From Dysgonamonadaceae bacterium (GTDB lineage: Bacteria > Bacteroidota > Bacteroidia > Bacteroidales > Azobacteroidaceae): DNA of 11,223 bases. The DNA lies in assembly GCA_031261015.1 (NCBI GenBank), contig JAISKG010000242.1:1-11223 (forward strand), written 5' to 3'. Positions 1-7,672 of this stretch are shown here, one piece after another. Each line of letters begins with the position of its first letter. Within the stretch, counting starts at the first letter, position 1. The notes below the pieces were generated by a model, which was not told where the DNA came from, ran no database searches, and saw nothing but the letters and a program-made list of their open reading frames with translations. A program made the translations under genes and the position numbers.

Positions 1-2
1 AA

Positions 3-1907
3 TACCTCTTGGGAATTGACGACATTAAAGTGGCTTCGGCGTCTCTTCCTACCGATTTGATTGCAGGTAAAGCATTTACTAACTACACTCAACTACCATT
101 CAGGCACGCAGCAGGAAAAATCAATTTCAGTGCATTGGTTAAAAAGGAAAATGCAACTTTGCTATTTCCTGCTGAATTAAACGTAACAGTTGCCGGTACG
201 AATTATCAGGGAAGCGCTTCCATTCCTACCTCCCTCGGTGGCGTAGAAGAATTGTTTACGGCTTCTCCCGCTTTCTCTCCCGCAGAAGCAGGGGAATATA
301 CGGCAAATTTCACGGTTGTATCGGATGGCGAAGAGAATGTATCCAACAATACGACTACAACATCGTTCCGGATTGGTAATTCCGTATTCGCTACGGAGAA
401 AGGAAATTTTACTTATGGGATAAGTGGTAACGGAGCCAATGCAACCATCGGAAATCTTTATGAATTGAAAGTTGCCGACATTATTAAATCGTTTTCGATT
501 GCTTTTGAAACGGTTACCAGTATGAATTTTACCGTTTCAATTTATTTAATAAATCCGGCAAACTATCAGTATTCGCTTCTCTATACATCGCAAACGTTTA
601 ACAGAAACGTTGCTACTAAGTATAATTTTTCCGAATTTGTATTTGATATGCCTCAACAATTGGATCCGGGATTGTATTTATTTACGGTCAATCAGCTTAC
701 TTCTACCGGTATGCAGATTGCTACCGACGGACAACCCGGTACGGTTTATTCGCCGGAAGGTGAAGGTACTACTTTATTAGCTTATAGTACGTTGGGGAAT
801 CTGGGTATTCGGGTAAATACGGTTCCAACTATGCCGGATTTGGTCATCACCGATGTTACTTCGTCCGCTTACCGTCAAACGCCAATCAAGCACCTCGGAG
901 ATTTGAAAGCTTCCGTTAAAAACATCGGGAAAAACTTAACAACCCCGGCTACCTTAAACGTAACGGCAAAAAATACAGAAGAAGTAGCGGTATATTCCGG
1001 CAGTGCAACAATTCCTATTACTTTAGGAACTACAGCACAATCCTTTACGGCTTCGCCGTCCTTTGCACCCACCACTACGGGATTATTGCACCTCGTTTTT
1101 GAAACCGTATCTCCTGACGGCGAAGGCGATCCAAGCAACAACAAGGTCACTTCCAATCCTTTTCTGATTTCCAACAACACATTTGCTACCGATAATGGTG
1201 TTTGTACCACGACAACCGGTGTCGGACATACGGATCGTAACTTTGGTTATGTATTTGAATTAAAACAACCGGATGTCATCACGGCTTTCCAAGTTGCTTT
1301 TAAAAGTTTAGACTACGTTTCACGCTTTGTATTCCGGATTTTCAAGGTGAATAATACGGGTATTGCCTTTGAATCGGAGACTCCGCTTTTCGAATCGGAG
1401 CCTTTCGACAAAAGTGATGTTACGACATCCGGCATATTCTATGACTTTCCAATCGTGCCTAAAGCCCTCGCTGCCGGAAAGTATTTCTTTGCCATCTATC
1501 AATTAGAAACCGGTATAAGTGTTGCGAGAGATACCGATGCAGGAGGGGATTACTATGTATATGATCCGGCTTCAAGACAATTACATTTTTGTTCAGAAAC
1601 TGTAGGAAACATACATAATATCATGTTTCGGGTAAATACCGAATGGACTGAACCCGAAGACAATAATATCCATTCAATAGACGCTTCTTCTTCAGCGGTA
1701 TATCCCACCCTTACCAAAGGGATTATTCATGTAAAAACAGCGGGAAAAGCGACCATCAAACTAATCGATCTTTCCGGTAAAACGTTGGCAAGCTACTCAT
1801 CCACCGGCGAACGGAGCATTGATTTGAATTATGCCAATGGTATTTATTTTGTAGTAGTTGAAAACAGCAAAACGGTTTCTACCCACAAAGTGATTCTGCA
1901 AAAATAA
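3..1907 (+). CDS. T9SS-exported multidomain surface protein, 5' truncated
   Basis: The reading frame is open to the left edge, so the true start is upstream; the TTG at position 9 is only an internal Leu codon. The first visible residues (YLLGIDDIKV) resemble the end of a cleaved-adhesin / choice-of-anchor-J jelly-roll domain, which often ends in an IDD motif. Counting from the TTG, residues 9-271 and 277-544 form two tandem modules, each starting with a CARDB/Ig-like beta half (shared FTASP) and ending with a second beta-rich half (shared FAT..G, .ELK, IRVNT/FRVNT). Residues ~555-632 are a type A T9SS sorting domain: YPTLTKG, then IKLIDLSGKTL, then YANGIYFVVVEN, and a final THKVILQK. The protein should cross the outer membrane by T9SS, lose this domain and be attached to the surface or released. 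The missing N-terminus may carry a peptidase or adhesin domain, so the activity is unknown. No enzyme motif is visible in the part present. Confidence 0.88.
   Translation, partial: YLLGIDDIKVASASLPTDLIAGKAFTNYTQLPFRHAAGKINFSALVKKENATLLFPAELNVTVAGTNYQGSASIPTSLGGVEELFTASPAFSPAEAGEYTANFTVVSDGEENVSNNTTTTSFRIGNSVFATEKGNFTYGISGNGANATIGNLYELKVADIIKSFSIAFETVTSMNFTVSIYLINPANYQYSLLYTSQTFNRNVATKYNFSEFVFDMPQQLDPGLYLFTVNQLTSTGMQIATDGQPGTVYSPEGEGTTLLAYSTLGNLGIRVNTVPTMPDLVITDVTSSAYRQTPIKHLGDLKASVKNIGKNLTTPATLNVTAKNTEEVAVYSGSATIPITLGTTAQSFTASPSFAPTTTGLLHLVFETVSPDGEGDPSNNKVTSNPFLISNNTFATDNGVCTTTTGVGHTDRNFGYVFELKQPDVITAFQVAFKSLDYVSRFVFRIFKVNNTGIAFESETPLFESEPFDKSDVTTSGIFYDFPIVPKALAAGKYFFAIYQLETGISVARDTDAGGDYYVYDPASRQLHFCSETVGNIHNIMFRVNTEWTEPEDNNIHSIDASSSAVYPTLTKGIIHVKTAGKATIKLIDLSGKTLASYSSTGERSIDLNYANGIYFVVVENSKTVSTHKVILQK
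33..1640 (+). repeat. two tandem ~265-residue protein modules
   Basis: Within the T9SS substrate, residues 9-271 and 277-544 align with an offset of about 264-273 residues. Matching points are FTASPAFSP / FTASPSFAP, NSVFATEKG / NNTFATDNG, NLYELKVADII / YVFELKQPDVI, AFETV / AFKSL, GLYLFTVNQL / GKYFFAIYQL and IRVNT / FRVNT. The copies are clearly diverged at both DNA and protein level, so the duplication is old and is not a slippage repeat. More copies may lie upstream of the window. Confidence 0.8.
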
Positions 1908-1931
1908 CCCTGTAACAGCTTTATAAATTAT

Positions 1932-1963
1932 ACAGCAGAGATGGAATAACCCATCTCTGCTGT
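1932..1963. terminator. perfect 13-bp hairpin between convergent genes
   Basis: ACAGCAGAGATGG (1932-1944) and CCATCTCTGCTGT (1951-1963) are exact reverse complements around a 6-nt loop (AATAAC). The hairpin begins 24 bases after the stop of the T9SS substrate and 73 bases past the stop of the convergent fucosidase gene. There is no T-tract on the plus-strand side; on the minus-strand side the following bases (ATAATTTATAA) are AT-rich. A shared, possibly bidirectional, terminator is the natural reading, but the missing U-run leaves this as inference. The remaining intergenic sequence (1964-2035) shows nothing else recognisable. Confidence 0.65.
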
Positions 1964-2035
1964 CCATAAACGGATTTAGTCATAAACAAAAAATGATAGT
2001 CAAATAACACACTCATTAACCATCGGCTATATCTT

Positions 2036-3484
2036 TCAATCGCCAGGAGCTTTATAAATTCCCAGAGAACTGATCACCGGGCACGCCAAAGCTTCCTTAA
2101 TCGTAATCCGCAATTTTTGTGCAGAAACCGCCGGGAAACACAAAATGCGTTTGTAGCCAATAGTGGTTTGATTATCAATTAATTGCCATTGACCGTCTTT
2201 CCAATATTCTACCGAGAAAGATTTTACTCTTTGTCCCAACGGAATATATTCCTGAAGCATCAACCGGTTGAACGATTGCGGTTTATTCCAATCAATCTCA
2301 ATAGAAGCGGATAATTGCCTGTCATCGGTCGCCCAATAGGTATCGTAATCTTCGTCCAACAGGTTTTGAGCTTTGTATTTGGAAGAATTCCCACGCGTAT
2401 TGGAAGTAGTGATTGTAGCGCTTTGAGCCAGATTTACCTTGAAAGTTTCGTCCAAAATCTTGCGCAATTCCATCAGGCGGGTAGAATCATTGGGATGAAT
2501 CATGCCACGCTTGTCGGGAGGAACATTGAGCAACAAATTCGTGTTCCGTCCCACGCTGTGATAATAGATATCCAACAGAGTTTCAATGGATTTCACCTGG
2601 TTGTCGGTAGCCGGTCTATGAAACCAGCCGGGGCGTATCGATACGTCTGCTTCGGCGGGAATCCAGATTTTGCCGTCTTCAATTCCTGTGCCTAACGCAG
2701 GAGTGGTGCCATACTCGGCGTTGTAAGTCGCCCAATTGGTTTCCGAGCCTTGTCCTTTTTCGTTACCTACCCAACGAAGATCCATGTAAGGGCTCCAAAA
2801 ACACAAAATATCCGGTTGGTTACGCTTGGCGAGGCTTGTGAATAACGCCCAATCATAAGCTTGCTCTTTGCCGTTGGGGCCTTCACCGTTGGCTCCGTCA
2901 AACCAGATTTCAAAAACGGAACCGTAGCGGCTCAACACCTCGGCTAAAGAGTTGGCATAAACCCGGTTATAATAATCGGTTCCATACGAAGAATTATTTC
3001 GATCCCAAGGCGACATGTAAATGCCCATCTTCAATCCGTATTCCCGGCAGGCTTCGGATAATTCGCGAAGCACATCGCCTTCGCCGTTTTTCCATTGGCT
3101 TTTCTTCACCGAATGGTCAGCCCACCGGGTAGGCCACAAGCAAAAACCATCGTGATGCTTGACGGTGAGAATAATCGCTTTCATTCCGGCCGCTTTGGCG
3201 GTTCGCGCCCACTGGCGGCAATCCAGATTCGTCGGATTGAACACATTCGGATCTTCCAATCCAGTGCCCCATTCCGACTCGGTAAAGGTATTCGGGCCAA
3301 AATGCACAAACATATAATATTCCATCTTTTGCCATTCTACTTGCTGGGGAGAAGGCAGCGCACCGTAAGGAGCCGGAGCGTCGCCGGGCGACGAACTTGT
3401 ATCATCCGAATCGCCACAAGCAACCCATACAAAACTTAAAAAACATACAATACTTAAGAAATACGGACAAAAATGATTTTTCAT
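2036..3484 (-). CDS. GH29 alpha-L-fucosidase lipoprotein with C-terminal F5/8-type (CBM32-like) domain
   Basis: The 482-residue product begins with a lipoprotein signal peptide ending at Cys23 (WVAC; Trp at -3 is atypical). The next residues, GDSDD, look like the acidic export signal of surface lipoproteins in Bacteroidota, so the enzyme is probably outside the cell. Residues ~45-345 are a GH29 catalytic barrel: FVHFGPNTF (His61), KHHDGFCLWP (His110/His111) for fucose binding, EIWFDGANG with predicted nucleophile Asp196, and PAEADVSIRPGW with Glu278 as likely general acid/base. The motif set resembles GH29 subfamily B, whose members usually cleave alpha-1,3/1,4-linked fucose. Residues ~348-478 are a discoidin-like beta sandwich (NLLDEDYDTYWATDD) expected to bind glycan. 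The gene lies 37 bp after upp but seems to have its own promoter. No SusC/SusD pair or other glycosidase is visible. Substrate and exact linkage are inference. Confidence 0.92.
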   Translation of the reverse strand: MKNHFCPYFLSIVCFLSFVWVACGDSDDTSSSPGDAPAPYGALPSPQQVEWQKMEYYMFVHFGPNTFTESEWGTGLEDPNVFNPTNLDCRQWARTAKAAGMKAIILTVKHHDGFCLWPTRWADHSVKKSQWKNGEGDVLRELSEACREYGLKMGIYMSPWDRNNSSYGTDYYNRVYANSLAEVLSRYGSVFEIWFDGANGEGPNGKEQAYDWALFTSLAKRNQPDILCFWSPYMDLRWVGNEKGQGSETNWATYNAEYGTTPALGTGIEDGKIWIPAEADVSIRPGWFHRPATDNQVKSIETLLDIYYHSVGRNTNLLLNVPPDKRGMIHPNDSTRLMELRKILDETFKVNLAQSATITTSNTRGNSSKYKAQNLLDEDYDTYWATDDRQLSASIEIDWNKPQSFNRLMLQEYIPLGQRVKSFSVEYWKDGQWQLIDNQTTIGYKRILCFPAVSAQKLRITIKEALACPVISSLGIYKAPGD

Positions 3485-3516
3485 TATAATTGAAATGATT
3501 GATTATCAGCAATTTT

Positions 3517-3546
3517 CAAATTTAAAGTTTTTCCCCATAAGCCAAA
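3517..3546 (-). promoter_or_regulatory. Bacteroidota-type promoter for the fucosidase gene
   Basis: Read on the minus strand, TTTG (3546-3543) is followed after 18 bases by TAAATTTG (3524-3517), a full match to the -7 consensus TAnnTTTG; the spacer is one base shorter than the usual 19-21. The first three bases of the -7 box are the TAA stop codon of upp. Transcription would start around 3510, leaving a leader of about 25 bases before the ATG at 3484. This would let the fucosidase be transcribed independently of upp. Confidence 0.5.
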
Positions 3547-4178
3547 TCGCCGGCATCGCCCAATCCGGGAACGATATACGCATGCTCGTTCAATCCGGGA
3601 TCGATGGCGGCTGCCCAAATCGTCGTTTTTCCTTTCGGGAATAACTTTATGGCCGTATCTATTCCTTGTTGACTGGCGATGACGCAAGCTACATGAATAT
3701 GTGCCGGTTCGCCCCGCGTAAGTAATGCTTTGTAAGCCAAATCCAAAGAGCCACCGGTGGCCAGCATCGGATCGACGATCAACAGCGTTTTTCCTTCGAT
3801 CGACGGTGAAGATAAATATTCGACTACAATTTCAAATTGCGTATGATCGGCATTGTATTTGCGCGAGGCCGACACGAAGGCATTTTCCACGCTGTCGAAA
3901 ATTTCCAGAAAGCCGTTGTGGAAAGGCAAACCGGCGCGTAAAACCGTCGCGATGACGACTTGATCGGCAATCAACGGAATTTCCGACACGCCCAGCGGCG
4001 TTTGCACCGTTGCAAGTTGGTAATTCATTGTTTGGCTGATTTCGTAAGCCATGATTTCCCCGATTCTTTCGATATTTTTACGGAAACGGAGCCGGTCATT
4101 GTGCACATTTACGTCGCGGATTTCCGCAAGAAAATGATGGAGAACGCTGTTTTTCTCGCTTAGATTATGGATATTCAT
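3522..4178 (-). CDS. upp: uracil phosphoribosyltransferase
   Basis: The enzyme makes UMP and pyrophosphate from uracil and PRPP in cytoplasmic pyrimidine salvage. The 218-residue product has normal length for the family. It shows FRKNIERIGEIMAYEIS (residues 32-48), RAGLPF (81-86), the PRPP-binding loop VDPMLATGGS (135-144) and the C-terminal uracil-binding segment YIVPGLGDAGDLAYG (201-215). The ATG at 4178 lies about 20 bases downstream of a good -7 box, which supports this start. There is no signal peptide. The gene is flanked upstream by a palindromic repeat and downstream by the fucosidase, neither metabolically related, so it is probably transcribed on its own, perhaps with read-through into the fucosidase. 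Confidence 0.97.
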   Translation of the reverse strand: MNIHNLSEKNSVLHHFLAEIRDVNVHNDRLRFRKNIERIGEIMAYEISQTMNYQLATVQTPLGVSEIPLIADQVVIATVLRAGLPFHNGFLEIFDSVENAFVSASRKYNADHTQFEIVVEYLSSPSIEGKTLLIVDPMLATGGSLDLAYKALLTRGEPAHIHVACVIASQQGIDTAIKLFPKGKTTIWAAAIDPGLNEHAYIVPGLGDAGDLAYGEKL

Positions 4179-4198
4179 ACGTTTTTAACTTTTCGCGC

Positions 4199-4229
4199 CA
4201 AAGTTACTATTTTCTATAATAAATTGCAA
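4199..4229 (-). promoter_or_regulatory. Bacteroidota-type promoter for upp
   Basis: On the minus strand CTTG (TTG at 4229-4227) precedes, by 20 bases, TAACTTTG (4206-4199), a full match to the TAnnTTTG -7 box. The -33 box differs from TTTG at one base. The predicted start near 4192 leaves a short leader to the ATG at 4178. The element lies between the palindromic repeat (4247-4308) and the gene, so the repeat would not be in the upp transcript. Confidence 0.55.
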
Positions 4230-4246
4230 GACAGATTTTATTTGGT

Positions 4247-4308
4247 TAACCATAGAGGACACAAAGAACACGGAGTTTTCTCTGTGCCTTCTGTGTCCTC
4301 TATGGTTA
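4247..4308. repeat. 62-bp imperfect palindrome of GAGGACACA type
   Basis: The outer arms TAACCATAGAGGACACA (4247-4263) and TGTGTCCTCTATGGTTA (4292-4308) are exact reverse complements over 17 bp. The inner 12 positions pair except for three mismatches and two G-T pairs, and a TTTT tetraloop (4276-4279) closes it, giving two 29-nt arms. Each arm is built from degenerate short units such as GAGGACACA and GAACACGGAG. From general knowledge, palindromes of this 'CCACAGAGG-ACACAGAG' style occur as dispersed intergenic repeats in many environmental bacteria and give rise to spurious short proteins. It starts 5 bases after the stop of the CapA-like gene, so it could also act as that operon's terminator or 3' stabilising hairpin, although no T-tract follows on the minus strand. 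Confidence 0.85.
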
Positions 4309-4313
4309 CAATA

Positions 4314-5246
4314 TTAATTCAATACTGCTTTACATTTAATAATCTTATATGAATGCGTTTTTACGGCAATGTTATTTTTCGAAAAAATCAATTCGGCGAT
4401 TAAGCCTTCGTTGGCCACCGGCCGGGAACTGTCGAAAATAAAATTGCCCAGACTGTAAAAAATGGGTTTATCTCGATAATATTCAACAGATTGCAAGACA
4501 TGTGGATGATGGCCGATAATCGCATCTGCTCCGGCATCAATAAGTTGGTGCGCTTGAAATCGTTGATCGGCAGTGGGTTGCGGTTGGTATTCGACGCCCC
4601 AATGCAAAACAGCGACTGCGTAACACGTTTTATTTTTTTGCTTGAAATTCCGGATATTTTCGCACAATTCGCCGGCCGATTGTTGATTAATGGAAAAATA
4701 ATCGGACAGCGTCATCCAATTTTCGAGCGGAACGAGCACCGAATTGAAGATCGCGACTTTCATCCGGCCTTTTTCAATGATAACAGGCTTGGCCGCCTCT
4801 TCCGCATTCTTGCCGGCTCCGACCGGGATTAAATCATTATTTTTCAAATGATTATATGTGTCTTTCAATCCGTCGCGGCCTTGATCGTTGGTGTGATTGT
4901 TGGCGAGGGCGGCGTGCGTGATTCCCGCTTTTTTCAGCGCGGGCAATCCTTGCGGCTCGGCGCGAAAGATAAATCGTTTGTTGACCGGCGCAATCCGTTC
5001 GGTGACAGGACATTCCAGATTGACAACCACCGCGTCGCTCTGCCGGAATAAAGGCGCGACGCTTTCGAAAAGAGCATCGACACCTTTGTGTTCGATTTGT
5101 TCCCGAACGCCTCGATCGAGTAATAAATCGCCTGTAAAGCAGATTGTTAAAGGTTCGTCGTTTTTTGTACAGGAAAATAAAATCATTGTACAAAAAAATG
5201 CGAACAAGCATCCATTAACAGCCCGAACTGTAAAAAACTCTTTCAT
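4314..5246 (-). CDS. CapA/PGA_cap-family lipoprotein (metallophosphoesterase fold)
   Basis: The 310-residue product has a lipoprotein signal peptide ending in LFSC (Cys26), then TKNDE. Residues ~33-290 carry the CapA (PGA_cap) motifs in order: FTGDLLLDRG (39-46), NLECPV (from Asn76), ANNHTNDQG (116-123), HWGVEY (215-220), GHHPHVLQ (245-252) and SLGNFIFD (265-272). Asp40, Asn117, His118, His215, His247 and His249 are the likely metal or active-site residues. Named relatives act in poly-gamma-glutamate capsule synthesis, but no capBC-like genes are nearby, and many lone CapA-family lipoproteins have no known substrate; capsule synthesis should not be assumed. The ATG at 5246 lies inside the preceding gene (32-bp overlap). 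It is preferred over Met21 because that start would leave too short a signal peptide. The overlap suggests translational coupling. Confidence 0.88.
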   Translation of the reverse strand: MKEFFTVRAVNGCLFAFFCTMILFSCTKNDEPLTICFTGDLLLDRGVREQIEHKGVDALFESVAPLFRQSDAVVVNLECPVTERIAPVNKRFIFRAEPQGLPALKKAGITHAALANNHTNDQGRDGLKDTYNHLKNNDLIPVGAGKNAEEAAKPVIIEKGRMKVAIFNSVLVPLENWMTLSDYFSINQQSAGELCENIRNFKQKNKTCYAVAVLHWGVEYQPQPTADQRFQAHQLIDAGADAIIGHHPHVLQSVEYYRDKPIFYSLGNFIFDSSRPVANEGLIAELIFSKNNIAVKTHSYKIIKCKAVLN

Positions 5247-7671
5247 CTACTTTCGGGTCGTCTTTGGTTTTCAACATGATGTCGTTCATCCACACCGGAT
5301 AAGGCGGAACGCCTTCTTTGCTTTCCAATTTTTGCTGCCATTCTTCGTCGGTAAGACGTGTATCTAACGGCTGTACAAATTCGTAATAACTGAACGCGGC
5401 GCCTTTCGTCAGATAAAGATTACCTTCGATTTCCACCACTACATAAATATTATTTGCTTTACCCACAGCCTCGTGCAAAATACCGTCTTTATTGCAACCC
5501 ACCAGATTGCGCGTATAAACATCGGCAACGATCGCGATGGATTTGTCGGGGCCTTCCACTTGATCCCATTGATCGAAATATTTGTCGGGATCGATCACCG
5601 AAAGTGTGAAATGCTCGATGGATGCACCGAAATATTCGATCGTATTATACTCGCTATCAGAAAGTTTCTGTTTATTGATTTCTTTCTTGCTCACATTCAG
5701 CAAAAATTCGGCGTATTCTTTCAATTGCTTAGTGCGGCCTTCGAGATCTTCCGTCATTAAATTATTACGTTTCAATAGATTGGAAGTTAACGAAACTAAT
5801 TCATTCAGTTTAATCCAGAAGCGCACGTTCGGTTCGACGTAGCCCACGCAAACCGGAGCAGGAGGACCGCCGTCGCCACATTCGGCCGCCATCGGTTGCT
5901 CGCCGTAGAGAATGGCATCGTGCTTCAAATCGGTCCACGAAGCGAGCGAAGTATTCAGGTTTTTCTTGTCCCACGAGGGTAATTTCATAAAATCGGGATA
6001 CGACTTGTCGGTTTTCTGCATTTCGAGCAAGCTTTCAATCCATTTATTATAAACCGATACATTCCATTGATCATATTTTTTGAATTTCTGTTGTAATTTG
6101 TTCATATTCGGCAAATATTTTTCCCAATTTTGAGGCTCCTTATATGTATTGACCAAAATATCCATCGCCGGTTTGGAACCGAAAGCGGCAAATACGTCCA
6201 AGCCTTTCGGATAAGCGCGTTTGGCATTGGCTCTCACATCTACCAATTCTTGAATTATTTCATTATCAACTAAATAACGCGCCGGCATAAAGTTAATCTT
6301 ATCGTGGCTGCTGAGTTCTACTTTCGGTGCGATCACATTTTTTGTTTTAGCCAATTGAATTAAATAAGCGTTCAATTTTTCCAATGCCTCCGGTTGCAAG
6401 GCAGCTTCGACCGATTTAATGTTATTTTTTCCGAAATATTCTGCAATATCCAGCATCGAAAGATTGTCGGGTTCGCCAATAAGAAACACAACCGGCTCAA
6501 AAACAGAACGATAGAGTTGCATTAATTTTTCTTGCCCACTAAGGAAAGCGGCTATGAAAGCCGCATCTTTCAGTTGATTTTCATCACAACAGTAATAGTG
6601 TGCGAGTTGCAACCATTGCATGGCCGAAAAATATTTTTTCAGCGTGTCGTTGCGCGTGTAATGGCCACGCGGCTTGAACTGACTGTAAGGGAAAGCGGGT
6701 GGATCAAGATCCGAATTGTCGTTTGCATTCAGCTCCAAAAATTTGCTTGGAACGTCTTTTTGATTTTTAATTTTAGTCAATTCATCTTCAAACATTCCTT
6801 TATATTTTGCCGGAACTTCTAGTTTTTTACCGCTTAAAATCGTATAGGGAATGGCATAAAATGTGGCATTGTATTCGGCAGTTTGCTTTAATTCGGGATC
6901 GTCCGTAGTTTTTGCATAATTCATTGAATTAGAATAAATGATTTGGCACATATTTTCCACCGCAGGCACAAATTTCTTCATTTCCAAATATTTTAAAGTA
7001 TAGGAAAAATACATGTGGAAAGCCTGCAACATCACATCAGTAGTTATAAAATTGGGCATTTGGTGATAATCGTTTTCTTCGTAAATATGAAAAAGCTGAG
7101 TATTAGCGCTTTGTGTCATCACCATATTATTGTCCGAAAGTTTTTGCAAAAATTCGGGAGAAACATCTTTGAATTGAAATAAGTTAATGATATTCGCTGG
7201 ATTAGCCAAGCGAAAATCGCCTTTTTGCACGAAATTGTTTTGCTTCAACAGGGCGATGCGTTCGTCCACTCGTTGAACGAAAGCGGTTTCTTCGGCGGTC
7301 AGTTTCACAGGTTCCACTTTCGGAATTTTATATTGTTCCGCAGATTCGCCGGCATCTTCATATTCCCAGCGCACCCACATCAGCGAATCGTAGGTTTTCA
7401 TATTTGCGCTGAAATATCCGCGTAAGTCGGCTTCCATGAACAAATAACCGTATTTGGCATAGACTGCGCTGCGCAACAGGCGCAAATCCTGCACCGGCAA
7501 ACCGTCAATGTTCATGGACAAGTCAAGGCTGTCGAGCCGGATATTTGCGCCTCCGATCGCAACAAATTGTTTGTCAATTGTTTCCGTTGCATCCGTCGCT
7601 TTCTTTTTACCGCCACACGACAACAAGATGGCCGAAACCATGAGGATGACTATTAAAAGTTTTGTTTTCAT
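5215..7671 (-). CDS. YARHG + DUF3160 domain lipoprotein
   Basis: This 818-residue product has a lipoprotein signal peptide ending LLSC (Cys19). The following GGKKK is basic and lacks the acidic surface-export signal, so I infer an inward-facing, periplasmic location. Residues ~61-100 match the YARHG domain (LRLLRSAVYAKYGYLF, then LRGYF). Residues ~180-810 match DUF3160: ITTDVMLQAFH (209-219), FKPRGHYTRNDTLKKYFSAM (332-351), ASWTDLKHDAILYGEQ (577-592), YVEPNVRFW (611-619) and IVADVYT (714-720). DUF3160 has no established function; proteins of this size are known from Bacteroidota and several other phyla. Cys361/362, Cys598 and Cys608 in the GDGGPPAPVC region and a C-terminal Cys818 could form disulfides. 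It is the middle gene of a three-gene operon, starting one base after the upstream stop and overlapping capA-like by 32 bp. Confidence 0.87.
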   Translation of the reverse strand: MKTKLLIVILMVSAILLSCGGKKKATDATETIDKQFVAIGGANIRLDSLDLSMNIDGLPVQDLRLLRSAVYAKYGYLFMEADLRGYFSANMKTYDSLMWVRWEYEDAGESAEQYKIPKVEPVKLTAEETAFVQRVDERIALLKQNNFVQKGDFRLANPANIINLFQFKDVSPEFLQKLSDNNMVMTQSANTQLFHIYEENDYHQMPNFITTDVMLQAFHMYFSYTLKYLEMKKFVPAVENMCQIIYSNSMNYAKTTDDPELKQTAEYNATFYAIPYTILSGKKLEVPAKYKGMFEDELTKIKNQKDVPSKFLELNANDNSDLDPPAFPYSQFKPRGHYTRNDTLKKYFSAMQWLQLAHYYCCDENQLKDAAFIAAFLSGQEKLMQLYRSVFEPVVFLIGEPDNLSMLDIAEYFGKNNIKSVEAALQPEALEKLNAYLIQLAKTKNVIAPKVELSSHDKINFMPARYLVDNEIIQELVDVRANAKRAYPKGLDVFAAFGSKPAMDILVNTYKEPQNWEKYLPNMNKLQQKFKKYDQWNVSVYNKWIESLLEMQKTDKSYPDFMKLPSWDKKNLNTSLASWTDLKHDAILYGEQPMAAECGDGGPPAPVCVGYVEPNVRFWIKLNELVSLTSNLLKRNNLMTEDLEGRTKQLKEYAEFLLNVSKKEINKQKLSDSEYNTIEYFGASIEHFTLSVIDPDKYFDQWDQVEGPDKSIAIVADVYTRNLVGCNKDGILHEAVGKANNIYVVVEIEGNLYLTKGAAFSYYEFVQPLDTRLTDEEWQQKLESKEGVPPYPVWMNDIMLKTKDDPKVDERVFYSSGC

Positions 7672-7672
7672 A

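Noticed and set aside
9..11. TTG at position 9 as the start of the T9SS substrate
   Set aside because: The frame is open to the left edge and encodes YLL before it, matching a typical domain end; no signal peptide follows. The gene is truncated by the window.
3484..3687. A 67-codon minus-strand frame at the end of upp
   Set aside because: It overlaps the conserved uracil-binding C-terminus of upp in another frame and is rich in Arg/Ser as expected of a shadow frame.
4167..4352. A 61-codon plus-strand frame across the palindrome
   Set aside because: Its middle (NHRGHKEHGVFSVPSVSSMV) is just the translation of the palindromic repeat, a known source of spurious proteins; the rest is antisense to upp and capA-like ends.
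4314..5246. Poly-gamma-glutamate capsule locus
   Set aside because: Only the CapA-like fold is present; no CapB ligase or CapC-like membrane protein is adjacent, so a capsule operon is unsupported.
4897..5367. A 156-codon plus-strand frame
   Set aside because: It is antisense to both the CapA-like and DUF3160 genes, has no recognisable motif, and those genes have strong family signatures.
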